Assembly (NCBI RefSeq): GCF_964355755.1
Contig: NC_092675.1
Span: forward strand, 21,096,912-21,156,911
DNA from: Antedon mediterranea
Taxonomy: Eukaryota > Echinodermata > Crinoidea > Comatulida > Antedonidae
Direction: 5' to 3'
DNA: 60,000 bases
Position 1 is the first letter of the stretch, and each line of letters begins with the position of its first letter. Below, one piece after another: positions 1 to 11,487 of this stretch. The position numbers and the translations under genes are program-made. Under the pieces are notes generated by a model. It was not told the DNA's origin and did not search any database. It was given only the letters and a program-made list of their open reading frames with translations.

Positions 1-2580
1 ATTATACCGTATATAGAAATATAAAAACAGAGAATGAAGGCAAATGTCAGAAAAGATGATTGGGCGAGCCTATACATAAAAATGATCTCTTCCTATAGTA
101 AGTGAATTATTATATTAACAGGAAATATGCATTGGAATCCTATCAAAGTTTAAACTATTACAATTTAAAAACTAATCTGAAAATGTGGAATGCGAATAAA
201 TATGTGACAATTGGGAAATAAATCCTGTTATTATTAATGGCAGGAGCAGGCAATATCGGATGTTCTACCAGTGAGAATGATGACAGACAAGCTTCTATCG
301 AAACACATTCTAAAAGTGCTATGACTTTTGATGTGGTAGAAACTAAGCCTAGATAGTCTATGGGATTATGTTGTTAACAGGCAATGATTCGCACCAGTGC
401 AGTGGCTCCATGCGTACACTTACAACCTTGATGAAGGTCTTTGCTCGGCCTAGCACAACCATTACAATGTACGCATGGGCTGTACAAGTCCCCAACCATT
501 ATCAACGCCATTACGACTATAATTACATCGCATTAAACTTTTTAACCACTTACGTGGAACAATGCGTGCTTGTAACACGTAAATGCACTATATACATGAT
601 CACCAATGCCTGCAATATTATATCAACTGAATGTATTACCACATATAACAAACATGTGGCAAGTAATATATTGCCAAGAAAGATGATACTTTTATCAATC
701 AATACATATAAAAACTATGAATTATAGAAAAATAATTATAGAAAATGAGTAAGGTAATTTGAATGTGAAAATTTGGATTTGGACCTTTCGATGGAAACCC
801 TCCCAATTACATTGTTTTTATATTAGAGAACCAAAGTATTTTTTATATTTTGTTTTAATGTTGTATTCTTTCAACTAAAGAATAATTATGAATAAATATT
901 AAAACATTATTTAACAGAATAAATTGTTGTTAATCTATTCAATACATTGGTTGATGTAACTTTAAGTATTGGAATACATTTCCTTCAGGGTATAATAAAC
1001 AAACTAGACATAAATATTAATGATTAATCGATAATCATTAAATACAGTAACTAACAATCTTAATTAAATATAATATATTCAGTCGCATTCATCATTACCA
1101 ATTGAATTATATTGTATAATTTATATTATTCATAATTTAATAAAGGATTAATAGTGTAGTATTACTACTGTATGTCTAATCAAAAAGGCCACTATATATT
1201 TTATATAATATATTTTGCCCTATCATATATTATATACTTTATATTATTCATATTTCAATAAAGAAATATATGCGTTAAACATTAATAGAACTAACAAACA
1301 AGTCAATTATATATCATATTGTTGTCCTTACATACTTTATATTATTCATCTTTTAAAGGAATAATTGTTTAACATTACATGTCATAAAAAAAGAAAAAAT
1401 ATATACAGTTTTACATGTTAAAATAAAAACACAACATTTCAAATAAGTGTAAATGTCTGTTTGTGAGATGTAGATTGGCTTACATAGTGTATATCTCAAC
1501 ATTGAATTCAATAGCTGTGAATGTGATAAATTCAAATAATCCACACTACTACAAAAAAAAGACACAAAAGTATATTTATTCAACACGCTATACAAACACA
1601 CACAAACGTTCGATCAGACGAGGCACTTCATTTCACACACGCAAAAATTGAAATATTCTTCTGGGAGATAAAAACATAACCGTTACAAACTGCTCGTATT
1701 TCATAACAGAACTTGTCAGTGTATGGTTTTAAAGCAACGATCGCAATATCTTCACCAACCGTTTGCCTTCTGACTAACAGTGTATTAGCATATGGTTGAT
1801 GTAAGTAAACTTTTAACACCGGATAATGTCTATTTCATTACACACTTTAGATGCGTTTTTTTTATTATCTGTGGTATGTATTGTGACAATGGCTACATCA
1901 CGTGTTAACGGTTCACACAATGTGAGTGAAAGCAGGTTGGATCAGCGTCATCATATCAAGCACGAGAATGCCATAGGAAAAAAAACTATTATGAAATGAA
2001 TTTATTTAGAGCGCATCAACAACAAACTAAATAGTTCATCAATAAACTTTAGCGGTGTTAAAATATTTGCGTTGTTTTTATTTTATATAAGGAAGTACTA
2101 TAGTGATGAGATTCAAGATTTAATTTATAATATGGAAAATAAAACATTCAAATATATATATATTTTGTTTATACTGTAGTTATATTGAAATAGTATTTGC
2201 TATTTTTGAATTCTAAACAGACTCAAAAGCACCTACATATTTGAAGGTATTAATATTATTTTATACAAAATGTCTTCTACTAAGATCACCTTAAACAAAT
2301 GCATCAAAGAGATCAAGAAAAATGGGTTGTTTTTATCAGATTTATTGAACTAAAACCTTGTAATGCAAAGTGCTATACTAGATCTGTTGCGGCAAATCCT
2401 TTAAGATAAAGCTTGCCGGACTAAAGAGTGCACTTGCATGTCAAAGGCTCTTATTAACAAATTCTACAAATAGTTCAGTTTTCTTCCTAAATATATAATG
2501 AAATTGATTTTTTACTATGAGTGAAATAATAATTTTTGTAATTAATAGTGTTCAAAATATTCTAATACATTTTTTTGATA
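1..2580. other. 3' flank of Tcf/Lef, no gene recognised
   Basis: Mostly AT-rich. About 361-640 is GC-richer and holds a 119-codon plus-strand open frame from 368 with no recognisable domain, low-complexity content and no splice context. I do not call it a gene. A (TA)n run lies near 2152-2163. Confidence 0.6.
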
Positions 2581-2599
2581 AAAGCTAGTGATAGTAGAA

Positions 2600-2735
2600 T
2601 CCTTATTATAGGGGGGGAACTTCAGGATACAATAAAGTATTTGTTTCCCATTTAACTTTGTCAAGCGCCTTTGAACATTACTTTTATGGATACCGGCGCT
2701 ATATAAGTCTGATTGATTGATTATTGTGTATATAG
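2600..2735 (+). mobile_element. 3' tail of a non-LTR retrotransposon (LINE), 5'-truncated
   Basis: The stretch contains AAGCGCCTTTGAACATTAC and GGATACCGGCGCTATATAA, followed by a short GATT-type tail (TCTGATTGATTGATTATT). The GGCGCTATATAAGTC box followed by a 4-bp microsatellite is the usual 3' end of CR1/L2-like LINEs and their partner SINEs in invertebrates (family knowledge). No reverse-transcriptase coding is present, so this is a dead 5'-truncated copy with an uncertain left edge. Confidence 0.6.
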
Positions 2736-5700
2736 GCTCTTGTTTTCTATTTAAGGAAGGGTTCCAGAAAATGTTTAACTTACTACTATTATAACAAGCA
2801 GTCCCACAGAATAGTTTTTACAGATCATTTAATTCAAACAGTATTAATCAGAGTACCAAAAACAAAATGTAATGCACTCTTATCATTCCAGAGGATAGGG
2901 GTATAGGTTGGCGGAGTTGAGGAGGATTGCTTCATTTAATTTCATTGACAAGATTATGATTTACAGAAAGAACTCCACTAAAAAAAGGTTAAAAAAAGGG
3001 ACAATTCCAACTTTTACACAAACTCTGGTATCCCCAATAACTAAGTAATTTACTAATAGTTTGTATATATTGGATGCCAATATAATGAGTTCTTAGAAAA
3101 TATAAGACCATATTAAGAAAGATTAGGTTTAAGCTTCATTAATCTTACATTAAGACTTAACACATACACTGAATGTGGTAGATCTTAAACGATCTCCATC
3201 CAAATCTACTGTATCTGTATTTACAAATCACTTCTCTTCTTACCTTGCCACTTGGTCCAAATATTTCTTTTATACATTACAGCATGGATATATCTTACTC
3301 TTAATTACTAAACTGATCATAGTGTATTAATTAGGTGATCATTTAGAATAAAATGATCACCTATTGTTATTGTATGAAATCTTTATTATTATTATTATTA
3401 ATAATTCTATTTGATTGATAAATGAACCGCATTGGATTGCACATCATATTGCAAATATTAAAAGGTAACTTTTATGAATAAAGTTTAACTGTAGACACAT
3501 TGTTTTTTGTAAAAAGATGTATAGTATTCACCTCTGGACACACAGAAACAAATCCTCTTCTTTTAAAGACACTTTAAAAATGTATGAGGCAAAGTAATAA
3601 ACATTCTTATCTTGCAGAATAAAGATTTAGTAATTATACTACCTAATTTTATATGAAGTATTTTTCCCAATACATACCCATAACCCATGACCTATAACCC
3701 CTACTTGACCTTGTAACAAGTAGTCTGCTGTGCCAAGATTGGCTTTGTTTTTATTTAAAATTTCTCACTTCACATTCAGTGTGCTTCTCAACAGCTAGGG
3801 CTCCTGACAGTCTACGAATCGTTTAAATCCAAACCTACATTGATGTCCCATATTTAACCAAATAAACGATTTAAACATTGTAGGCTAAGATTTAAGATGT
3901 ACAGTATAAAAATCAATGATGGATATAGATTGTGTAATGGCAAGTTGGTGGCGCTATTAATTTCAATTAAAAAACAACACTGCAATGGAATGCTAATTAT
4001 AATGTACAAATTTATTATAATTTAGTTTATATTTTATTTTTGCTAGGGTTCTTATTAGTTCAATTAAAATTAAAATCAATAACAAAAATGATTTAATAAT
4101 TATTTGAGAAGTTATATATAGGATTAGGGAATTTAGAGCCTTAGCCACTTATGAATGAAAGATACAGTACTGTATGGTTGATACTATTGTGGCAATTACA
4201 ACTACACCTATATTTAACTGAATAATTAAAACTGTGACAGATTCAGAGAGGAATCTCCTTTATCTGTAACCCCTTGAATATCACAAACAGGACATTCTAA
4301 ATAACTTGTAGTTGTAATAAATAATTGATGTTTTGAGTATTGAAATATTCATGTTTTTGCTGATTTCAATCAAGCCACGAACACAACTCTGTCATTGCTT
4401 CGGGCTTACAGGACCATTTGCAGAAATTAATGGCAAAAAGAGAAATTACTTTTGGATATCAAGGGACGTAACCTTCAATGGTTCTCTTTGTGTATCTCAC
4501 ACGTCGATTCTGCGAGCAAAATATTTGGTTTACGTAATATGTGTCACTGGACAATTAGAGGCTACTGGCGAATTGAGTGTTTCGTCATGCTAGAAATGGC
4601 CTCACAAATTCAATTTTGGCCAGAGGACGTAGAGTTCTATTCATACTATTACAGTTGATTTATACCGTGATTGCCATTAAAAGTCGCTCTTCCCCGTGGC
4701 ATTGGATAGCGCCCTACTTAACACTGAGATTAGTTAAATCTATTAATATCAACAGAATTTATAATCATTAAATTTCTGATTTAAAAAAAGTGGTTGCAAA
4801 CATGTGTAGATTTTGTGTAATTGATGTAATGCATCAAAATAAATTGTAGTATTTGATTATTTCTATTAAACATCAAACAAAGACTATTTTACTATTTGAA
4901 AACTGACCAATGTTAATAAAGAGTGACTACTTTAACCAAGTTACAAAAGATGTTACCTAATTAAGTTAACAGGTCACCAATGTTAATTACAAGATTACTT
5001 TATAACTATAGGTTATGAACATGTTAATTACTTTATAAACATGTTATCTAACCAGTCAACAAACTATAAACTATTACATTGTCATTATTATTACAGACAC
5101 TATTGAAACATGTCAATCAAACTCCCCTAAAAACTCTAAAAAAAAACAAAACAAAACTAAAACAGAATTCTCGTAAAGGACCAAAAAATACTTTTTTCCA
5201 CGAGATAAATAGAGTCCAGTCCAAGTTTTATAATAAATTATTAATAAATACAGTATAAACGATTTTCTGATGTATTTTTTATATACCACTACTGTAGATC
5301 GAATAAGTTAAAAAGAATGCATTTTACAATATTTTACTTTAAAAATACATTTAATTTGGGACAATTTGAAGTCTGTATTTATACTTTAATGTACAGATTG
5401 ACACACAAAAGTCAAATGTAATGTTTAAAGCTATTAGTAAAATCTTTTCGGTTAAGCATTATTTGTTTCTTCTGACGACTTCTAAGAAATACACGTTACA
5501 TTTATCCCGCATTTAATCAAGGTCAATCCACATGGATAACCCTAATAGATAAAACTAACACTCATACATTTTTGTGTCCACATTAGATGGAAAATACAGT
5601 TACGATATTAGTAAACTACATTTGAAGAACACATTTTGACAAATATGCACGACCCTGACTGAATTAAATGCCTTTACAGTCTCAAGGAGATAAAAACGCA

Positions 5701-7436
5701 AAGGGTTGCGACAAAAAGCTAGCATCATTAGAATCTTATTGGTACGGTGCTAAGAAGCAATATATATATAATCACCAGTCGTTTATAGGACTTAATTCCT
5801 ATCAAAAACATTTAGAAATGATTCTAAACATATTAGTCGGATTTCTATCCTAGAAGCACTCACAATAGAAAAACGTGAAGATGTTGACATTTAGAGTTTA
5901 TAGAAACAATCAAACAATGAATTTGGCAAGATATTTGTAAAACGTACAGAGAGACACAACCATCTTCTATCAAATGCCATGAATGAAAAATATGGACAAA
6001 AGACATTATACATAAAGATAATAAGTAACAATAGCAATCTTCTGAATTAAAAAAACATCAGCTTTTCCATTAGTTATTTTTACTTTGTGTTTATCAAGAC
6101 GACGTCTCTTGGGTGGATTCTCTAAGATGGCAATTTTTAAGTGATGGAAGAGTGTTTTAAATGCGATTAATTAACACTATACAGTAGAAAGAATTTTTAT
6201 ATAATAATTAAGAATAAGAATTCTATTTTCCAACATACAGTAATTAGTAGAAGTATATTGTAATGGACATTATATAATGTTGTATGAATAAATTAATGAA
6301 AGTATAGTTATTTTCAATACTGCCCCTCTTTTCTTTTTCCACTCTTGTTTGTAAAAAATGGTGCTTACCTAAAGTGACCACTTACAAGAGCTTCGGCCGA
6401 TTGAACAAAATGCACCTTTGACCAATGTTTTGTGACATTTCAAATGCAGAGTGTCTCATTTTGCAGATGTTATAATTTATTTCTTTCATCTTTCGTTATA
6501 TGCGAGTGGCAATTTGTGTTATGTGCCTTCATGTTGTTATATACAAACGTAACCTTCAAATGCCATCTACTTAAGATCAAATTTAAAACAAATAATGATT
6601 GTTTTTATATTCGTGCAACGGAACAAATACTTTCATTCGTTAAAAGATTAAATGTTCTATTTCACCCCATAAAAATAGTTGGTCAATTGCACTTGAACAT
6701 TTATTTGAATAAAATTTGAACTAAATTATTTAAGATAATTTGTGGGTGCCGATATATAATTTTCAGAATTTTGTAGAGGAAAAATGCATTTGTTGTCAAA
6801 CAAACTTTTAGGTGGTGACTTTATTGAAAGTAACTTATCTACAACTTATTCAATTTTATGGTCAAGAAATTCTGCAACTCCAACTAACAAACAAAAAATG
6901 TGTTTAGATTTCACTGTCCATATGTTATGAAAGAAACTATATATCAGGATAGTGAACTTATGTGTGAACCTGTAAACGTTCACATATGTCATCTTATTTC
7001 TAACTGCTCCAGCCACGTTGAAGGTGTTAAAAAAGCCCCGACAAACCACGCCTTCCCTAATACCGTTGTGAAACTTGGCACAGTATTTAATACAATAAAA
7101 CCTGAGGATAAATACATTATTCTAAACACATTCATGTGAATTTTCTCTCATTTTACTAACGTAGCATAACTGTTGAGATTCAAAAATAAATTTGATGGTA
7201 ATTATTCCGTTCTGATATTTCATTTCTGTAAGTGTTTATGTTCACCAAGGCATAATTGATTATTATGTGCTGTTTATTGAATATTATTCTTCAGTCAGCA
7301 CAATATGTATCTGATTCAAGATTAAATGGGGAGGGACTGGGTATAAAGGGATTGGGGAAAGGAACATTTGAAGGGTGTCTGTCGAAATAAGCCACTGTGT
7401 TTTAGTATAACAAAATGTTTGTATGGATGATAATCC
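2736..7436. other. Intergenic, with a hairpin and GC-richer patches
   Basis: No gene recognised. A perfect hairpin lies at 3332-3363. About 4370-4730 is a GC-richer patch with overlapping open frames of 86 and 68 codons on the plus strand, but no known domain. About 6006-6121 holds a phase-compatible alternative Tcf/Lef exon candidate. The remainder is AT-rich. Confidence 0.6.
3332..3363. repeat. Perfect 13-bp inverted repeat (hairpin)
   Basis: The arms are TAGGTGATCATTT and its exact reverse complement, separated by the 6-nt loop AGAATA. There is no T-run or gene end to suggest a terminator. It may be a recombination relic. Confidence 0.85.
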
Positions 7437-7439
7437 TAA

Positions 7440-7595
7440 GACTCTGTCTACACTATCAAACTGTATGTGACAAAAAAATGTGATGTGCCCATATATGGAC
7501 ATGATGATGTCATATCACTTCCATATTTAAGCACTACCAAATTTGGACACATCACACTCTTTAAATCAAACTAGTTTGATAGTGTAAACAGAGCT
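7440..7595. mobile_element. MITE family A, copy 1
   Basis: About 155 bp with terminal inverted repeats: left CTCTGTCTACACTATCAAAC, right GTTTGATAGTGTAAACAGAG. Inside, GTGATGTGCCCATATATGG at the left is partly mirrored by TTTGGACACATCACA at the right, so the whole element can fold back. A second copy of the same family lies in a Tcf/Lef intron at 20738-20891. There is no coding capacity, and the transposase family is not determinable from the ends. Confidence 0.85.
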
Positions 7596-7598
7596 TTA

Positions 7599-10051
7599 CA
7601 TAACAATAATACAAGAAATCTTGGTTATAGATTACATGTGCTTATGTTTCATATTCTCTGACATTACAGTAAAAAAAACTTTTTATTATGTTAACTAAAC
7701 GATGATATAACAAATTCTGACCACACTTCCAAAACCAAGTACCTCATCAAAGAGAAGGAAAAGTCTAATTATACTAAAGCAGCTTGCAATTCATATAATA
7801 CACATGTGACTCAAAAACATGTTAATATCATACGTAAACTATGGATTAACACATTTAGCAGGTCACTTGTGTGAATCCCAGAAGTACTAGATACAGAATA
7901 TACATATTAATGCATAGATACAAAGTCGCTGGCATTGCCGATGGTTCTAAGAACATTCCTCAATGGAAATTGGACTTGAATATTCTGAAATTAGCATTAC
8001 CAACAGAATACTTATTGACAAAATAATCACCGTAACTATTAAGGCAAAAATTCTCAAGGCTAAATTACTGTGTATATTTCATAAAAAGTGCAGATTTTTA
8101 TGTAACCCATCTGTTAAGTATTTATCACATTTAACGAGGAAAAATCAAAGAGTACCTTGAATTCATATATCTCGTAAAGATTCGTAATTTTGTATTAGTA
8201 TTTTAGTAATTGGAACAATACCGATATTGTAGCCGTTTCCTGGGCCTAAATAGAGCCATAAATAACTAAACAATTTGAACCAAACCGCACTGTCTGCTTG
8301 TCTAGGTTCTCAGTGGTGTGTATTGAGTATGGTATTTTTTAAGCATAGTTCAAAATAAATATTCAACTATATAGCATTAATTGATTGATTACACATTTGT
8401 AGGGGATGAGGGCAAGACCTAAAAATGGTGAAATGAAGGTCTGAGTTTAATTGAATGTCCTATTTCTTTCTACATCTTTTCTTATAGATGAGTAAAAACT
8501 CCTCTTTGATACATTTACTGTACACTTTCCTATAAACTAATGGGAGGGTGCAAATATATATTTTAACACAACTCCCATTCAGGGGACATTTTGTTGGGTG
8601 GAAGATCTTTTATATTTGTTCATTGCCTTTGTTATTCAACACATTTAAGTGCTGTAAAGGTTGAACAAACATATCGAAAGTTTTTAAAACAAAACTAACA
8701 ATAAAGAATATTCAATCCTTGAATAATCTCTTATATTTAATTAATCAAAAGATATAGATATTTAATTATATACGCACAGTAGATAAAATTAGCATTGATG
8801 AAAGTTAAAATTGGACAAATTGAAATGAATAAATAAATATATTACATTCAGAAAATCATTAAAGAACAGCAAACTAGATTTTAGAATATTGAAGACTATT
8901 GATACAGAATAAGATATTACTTTGATTTAGCTACACAAAGAATTTATATTTTTATTTAGAAATAACTTTTTGATTATTAGATAGTTTGGTATTGGTAATA
9001 TAGTAGTTTATTTACTTAAAAAAAAATCATATTTATGTAAACTGTTGAAATGATTGCACATTTCAACGAGCAAGACATTTTTAGCAATGGAATTGTATAA
9101 TGTTGAAAGTCAAAGTAAAACTTCTTAAAAAGAATATATGCAAATCATTATGTAAATTAGATGTAAATATTTATGTAAATTAAAATGTAAATGTATGCAA
9201 ATTATGCAAATATAATCTTGCTAGGTATCTACAATCTATTATCTGCATGTTAAAAAAAAATCAAGAATTCTTTTGCAGTTCTATTTTGAATTCTCAAAGC
9301 CAACATATTTCCAACATCAGTGCACAATATACTGGGGAGGCATCCCCCGAGATTCTATCTCAACTGCAATATTTTAATCCTGGTCAATTTTTAGTAGCAA
9401 GGGTAATTATTTGAAACGCATATTGCCTATTAAATGCAAAAGATACTCCTTTAACGGCACATTGGGGGTTTACACTGAACAACTAACAAATGAATAATGA
9501 ATAAGAAACTGAATAAATAAGGGATCAGGTATAGGTTGTAGTGGTTATTACCTATCTGAAGCTGTGATTGGCTGCTTTAAAAAAAAATGGATTCATTGCG
9601 ACAGTGGTGATGATGAATAACTATTTGGTTATTATTTAAATTATCAAAATATAACTAGTAATAAATATTATCTTATAGCTTTATGTTTGTAGATTAGACC
9701 GTAAAATAGGCTTCTAGAGTATGATATATTTTTGTTGTACAGTATCCAAAATTAAAGGGGTAGATCCAGAAAATATAGAAATGAAAAAAATAAAAAACAA
9801 ATATTTATATATTAATTTTTAATTAATAACTGAAAACGATGTTAGAAAAATGTCCAAAAATAATACTCCAAGAACAAAAATGTAACATTTAATTGTAGGA
9901 AAATGTCATTGTTTTGATATTAAACAAAAATAAAATGTTACAAAGGTAAATAGTCATTAATTTAATTCTAGATGAAAATTCTAATTAAAAAAGAAACGAA
10001 AGAAACACATATTCCCTAGATGACTATGGCAAAGTTTGATTTAATTGTTTT
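7599..10051. other. 3' flank of Tcf/Lef, no confident gene
   Basis: AT-rich; it would hold the 3' UTR if the terminal exon at 10052 is right. A second phase-compatible short terminal exon candidate sits at 9317-9363. Near 9120-9200 there are repeated ATGCAAAT/ATGTAAAT words (octamer-like), perhaps only low complexity. Confidence 0.55.
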
Positions 10052-10140
10052 TCAACAAAACACGGCTGGCTCTGAGGGTGTGTGTGCGAGTACCAGATTT
10101 CTATCAACACCATCTGCCATCCTCATTTGCTCCTTGTTGC
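10052..10140 (-). CDS. tcf/lef: Candidate terminal Tcf/Lef exon (short C-terminus)
   Basis: After an acceptor reading GTACCCCCAG, the minus strand stays open only in the frame that needs one base from the previous exon, which is exactly what exon E supplies (G+GC). It gives GNKEQMRMADGVDRNLVLAH then TPSEPAVFC and a TGA stop, 29 residues in all. The segment is clearly richer in GC than its surroundings. The other two frames stop within 6 and 12 codons. If used, the protein ends shortly after the HMG tail, as in LEF1-type isoforms, without a C-clamp or CtBP-binding tail. The residues match no family tail I recognise. Two rival candidates (9317-9363 and 6006-6121) also fit the phase, so this one is favoured only by composition, acceptor quality and proximity. 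Confidence 0.4.
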
Positions 10141-11321
10141 CTGGGGGTACAGTACTGATTTTGGTATAAGAAATGCAATTCATAATTTAAATACAAAAAA
10201 AAGAGAATCATTGCATAAAGATATATTTCAATCAACTTTAAATCATCATTGAATCAATGATAAAGATGAAAAATCACATGTCAATGGTATGTGAAATAAA
10301 TGTTTTTATTTATAAAATTATTCAATAGAATTAACAATGAAAAAACTGGTAAAAATACAAAATGCAGAGAATGACTGGGTTAGTGCTATTTACTTACTCA
10401 GCCCATATTGAAGATATGGATAAGATTTTAGTAAGCTTAAATTGTGATGATAATTTTTTATGAAAATCAATCGGCACAGTCTGTTATCACGCAAACAAAC
10501 AAAACAAATCAAATATATAAATATCAAATAAAAAATATATAAACAACAGAAGAAACCGTGTTTGCAATACATCAATTATTTTAAGATAAAAAATAATAAT
10601 TTATATCTTCTAGTGCATTATATAATTTTCTATGAAAAATTAGTGGGCGATGAGGTCTAACAAGAACTAATAGTTGAAATGTCTGGGGATTAGCTGATCC
10701 ATCATGTGGAAATACTCCTTATTTTTCAAAACATTACCAGCAAATTAAGAATGTTTTATGATAGACCAAAGGTCCCGTTGATCATTATTATTTCAATATC
10801 TCAACGAGAATATGTACAAGTCTGTGTTTTAATGTTTATTATGTGTACGTGGGTATGAAGTATTGCGACTATCACACTGTATTTTATGTATAAGTAGGGT
10901 AAAATTGTTTTATGTAATTTGTTGCAATGTTAGTAATTATTAAATAAATAATAAACAATAATGCCTAGAAAATAAATGGTTAGAATTTTGAAAAAAATAT
11001 TGTCAAGCCAAACCAGTGGTATTGATTTGGTTTAATTGTGGCAGTATAAAAATATGTTTCATTCTAATGAATGATGATTGATATTGTTATGTTGGACTTT
11101 ACACATGTGATGGCATGGTTGGTGGACTATTATTGCAGAGAGGTGGAACTTTTTATATAAAAACCTCAGCAGACCATGGACTATTGTAGGTTTATCCAGG
11201 TAGGTTAGGCAAGAAATAGATTTACCTGTAATTTAAATATTTTCACTTTTTTCCCCCATTAAATTATCAAAAACTAACAAATCAAAACTAAAATATAAAA
11301 TGTTTTAAAAAGCAACCTAAC
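10141..11321 (-). other. Putative last Tcf/Lef intron (1.2 kb)
   Basis: AT-rich sequence between exon E and the candidate terminal exon. No C-clamp coding sequence (KKCRARFG...WCKPCRRKKKC) was found here on the minus strand. If the true last exon is elsewhere, the intron is longer than given. Confidence 0.4.
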
Positions 11322-11487
11322 CTGAACCATCGCCATGTGTTTTATCCTTTTTCCGCTTTTTCTTTTTGCTAACGAGTGCGTAGTTGTCTCGTGCACTCCA
11401 CCCGGGATACAGCTGCATATGTAGTTGGCGTTCTTTCCTTGCTAAGTCATAATACTTAGATTGTTCTTCTCTAGATAAGGCATGCCA
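11322..11487 (-). CDS. tcf/lef: Tcf/Lef exon E (second half of HMG box and nuclear localisation tail)
   Basis: This 166-nt exon opens in phase 0: [20 protein letters not shown], then [16 protein letters not shown], then [19 protein letters not shown] plus one base. The first 36 residues complete HMG helices 2 and 3 and are almost invariant in the family (vertebrate [36 protein letters not shown]). The lysine/arginine tail KKKKRKK is the classical nuclear-localisation and DNA-bending segment. Unusual here are the four residues ALVS between DNY and the basic run; LEF1 and TCF7L2 have a single glycine there. The acceptor is TTGTATTCCAG and the donor is TTCAG followed by GTTAGG. The open frame stops at TAG three bases into the intron, so splicing onward in phase 1 is expected. 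In C-clamp-type TCFs the next exon normally starts with GGNxKKCRARF. Confidence 0.97.

Noticed and set aside
368-727. 119-codon plus-strand frame
   Set aside because: No domain, no splice or start context, and amino-acid composition as expected from AT-rich DNA.
6900-7139. 79-codon plus-strand frame with protein-like composition
   Set aside because: An open frame of this length is expected by chance in 60 kb, an opposite-strand frame overlaps it, and no family is recognised.
1-11300. C-clamp exon of Tcf/Lef
   Set aside because: Looked for the complement of KKCRARFG and WCKPCRR coding on the minus strand; no convincing match was seen.
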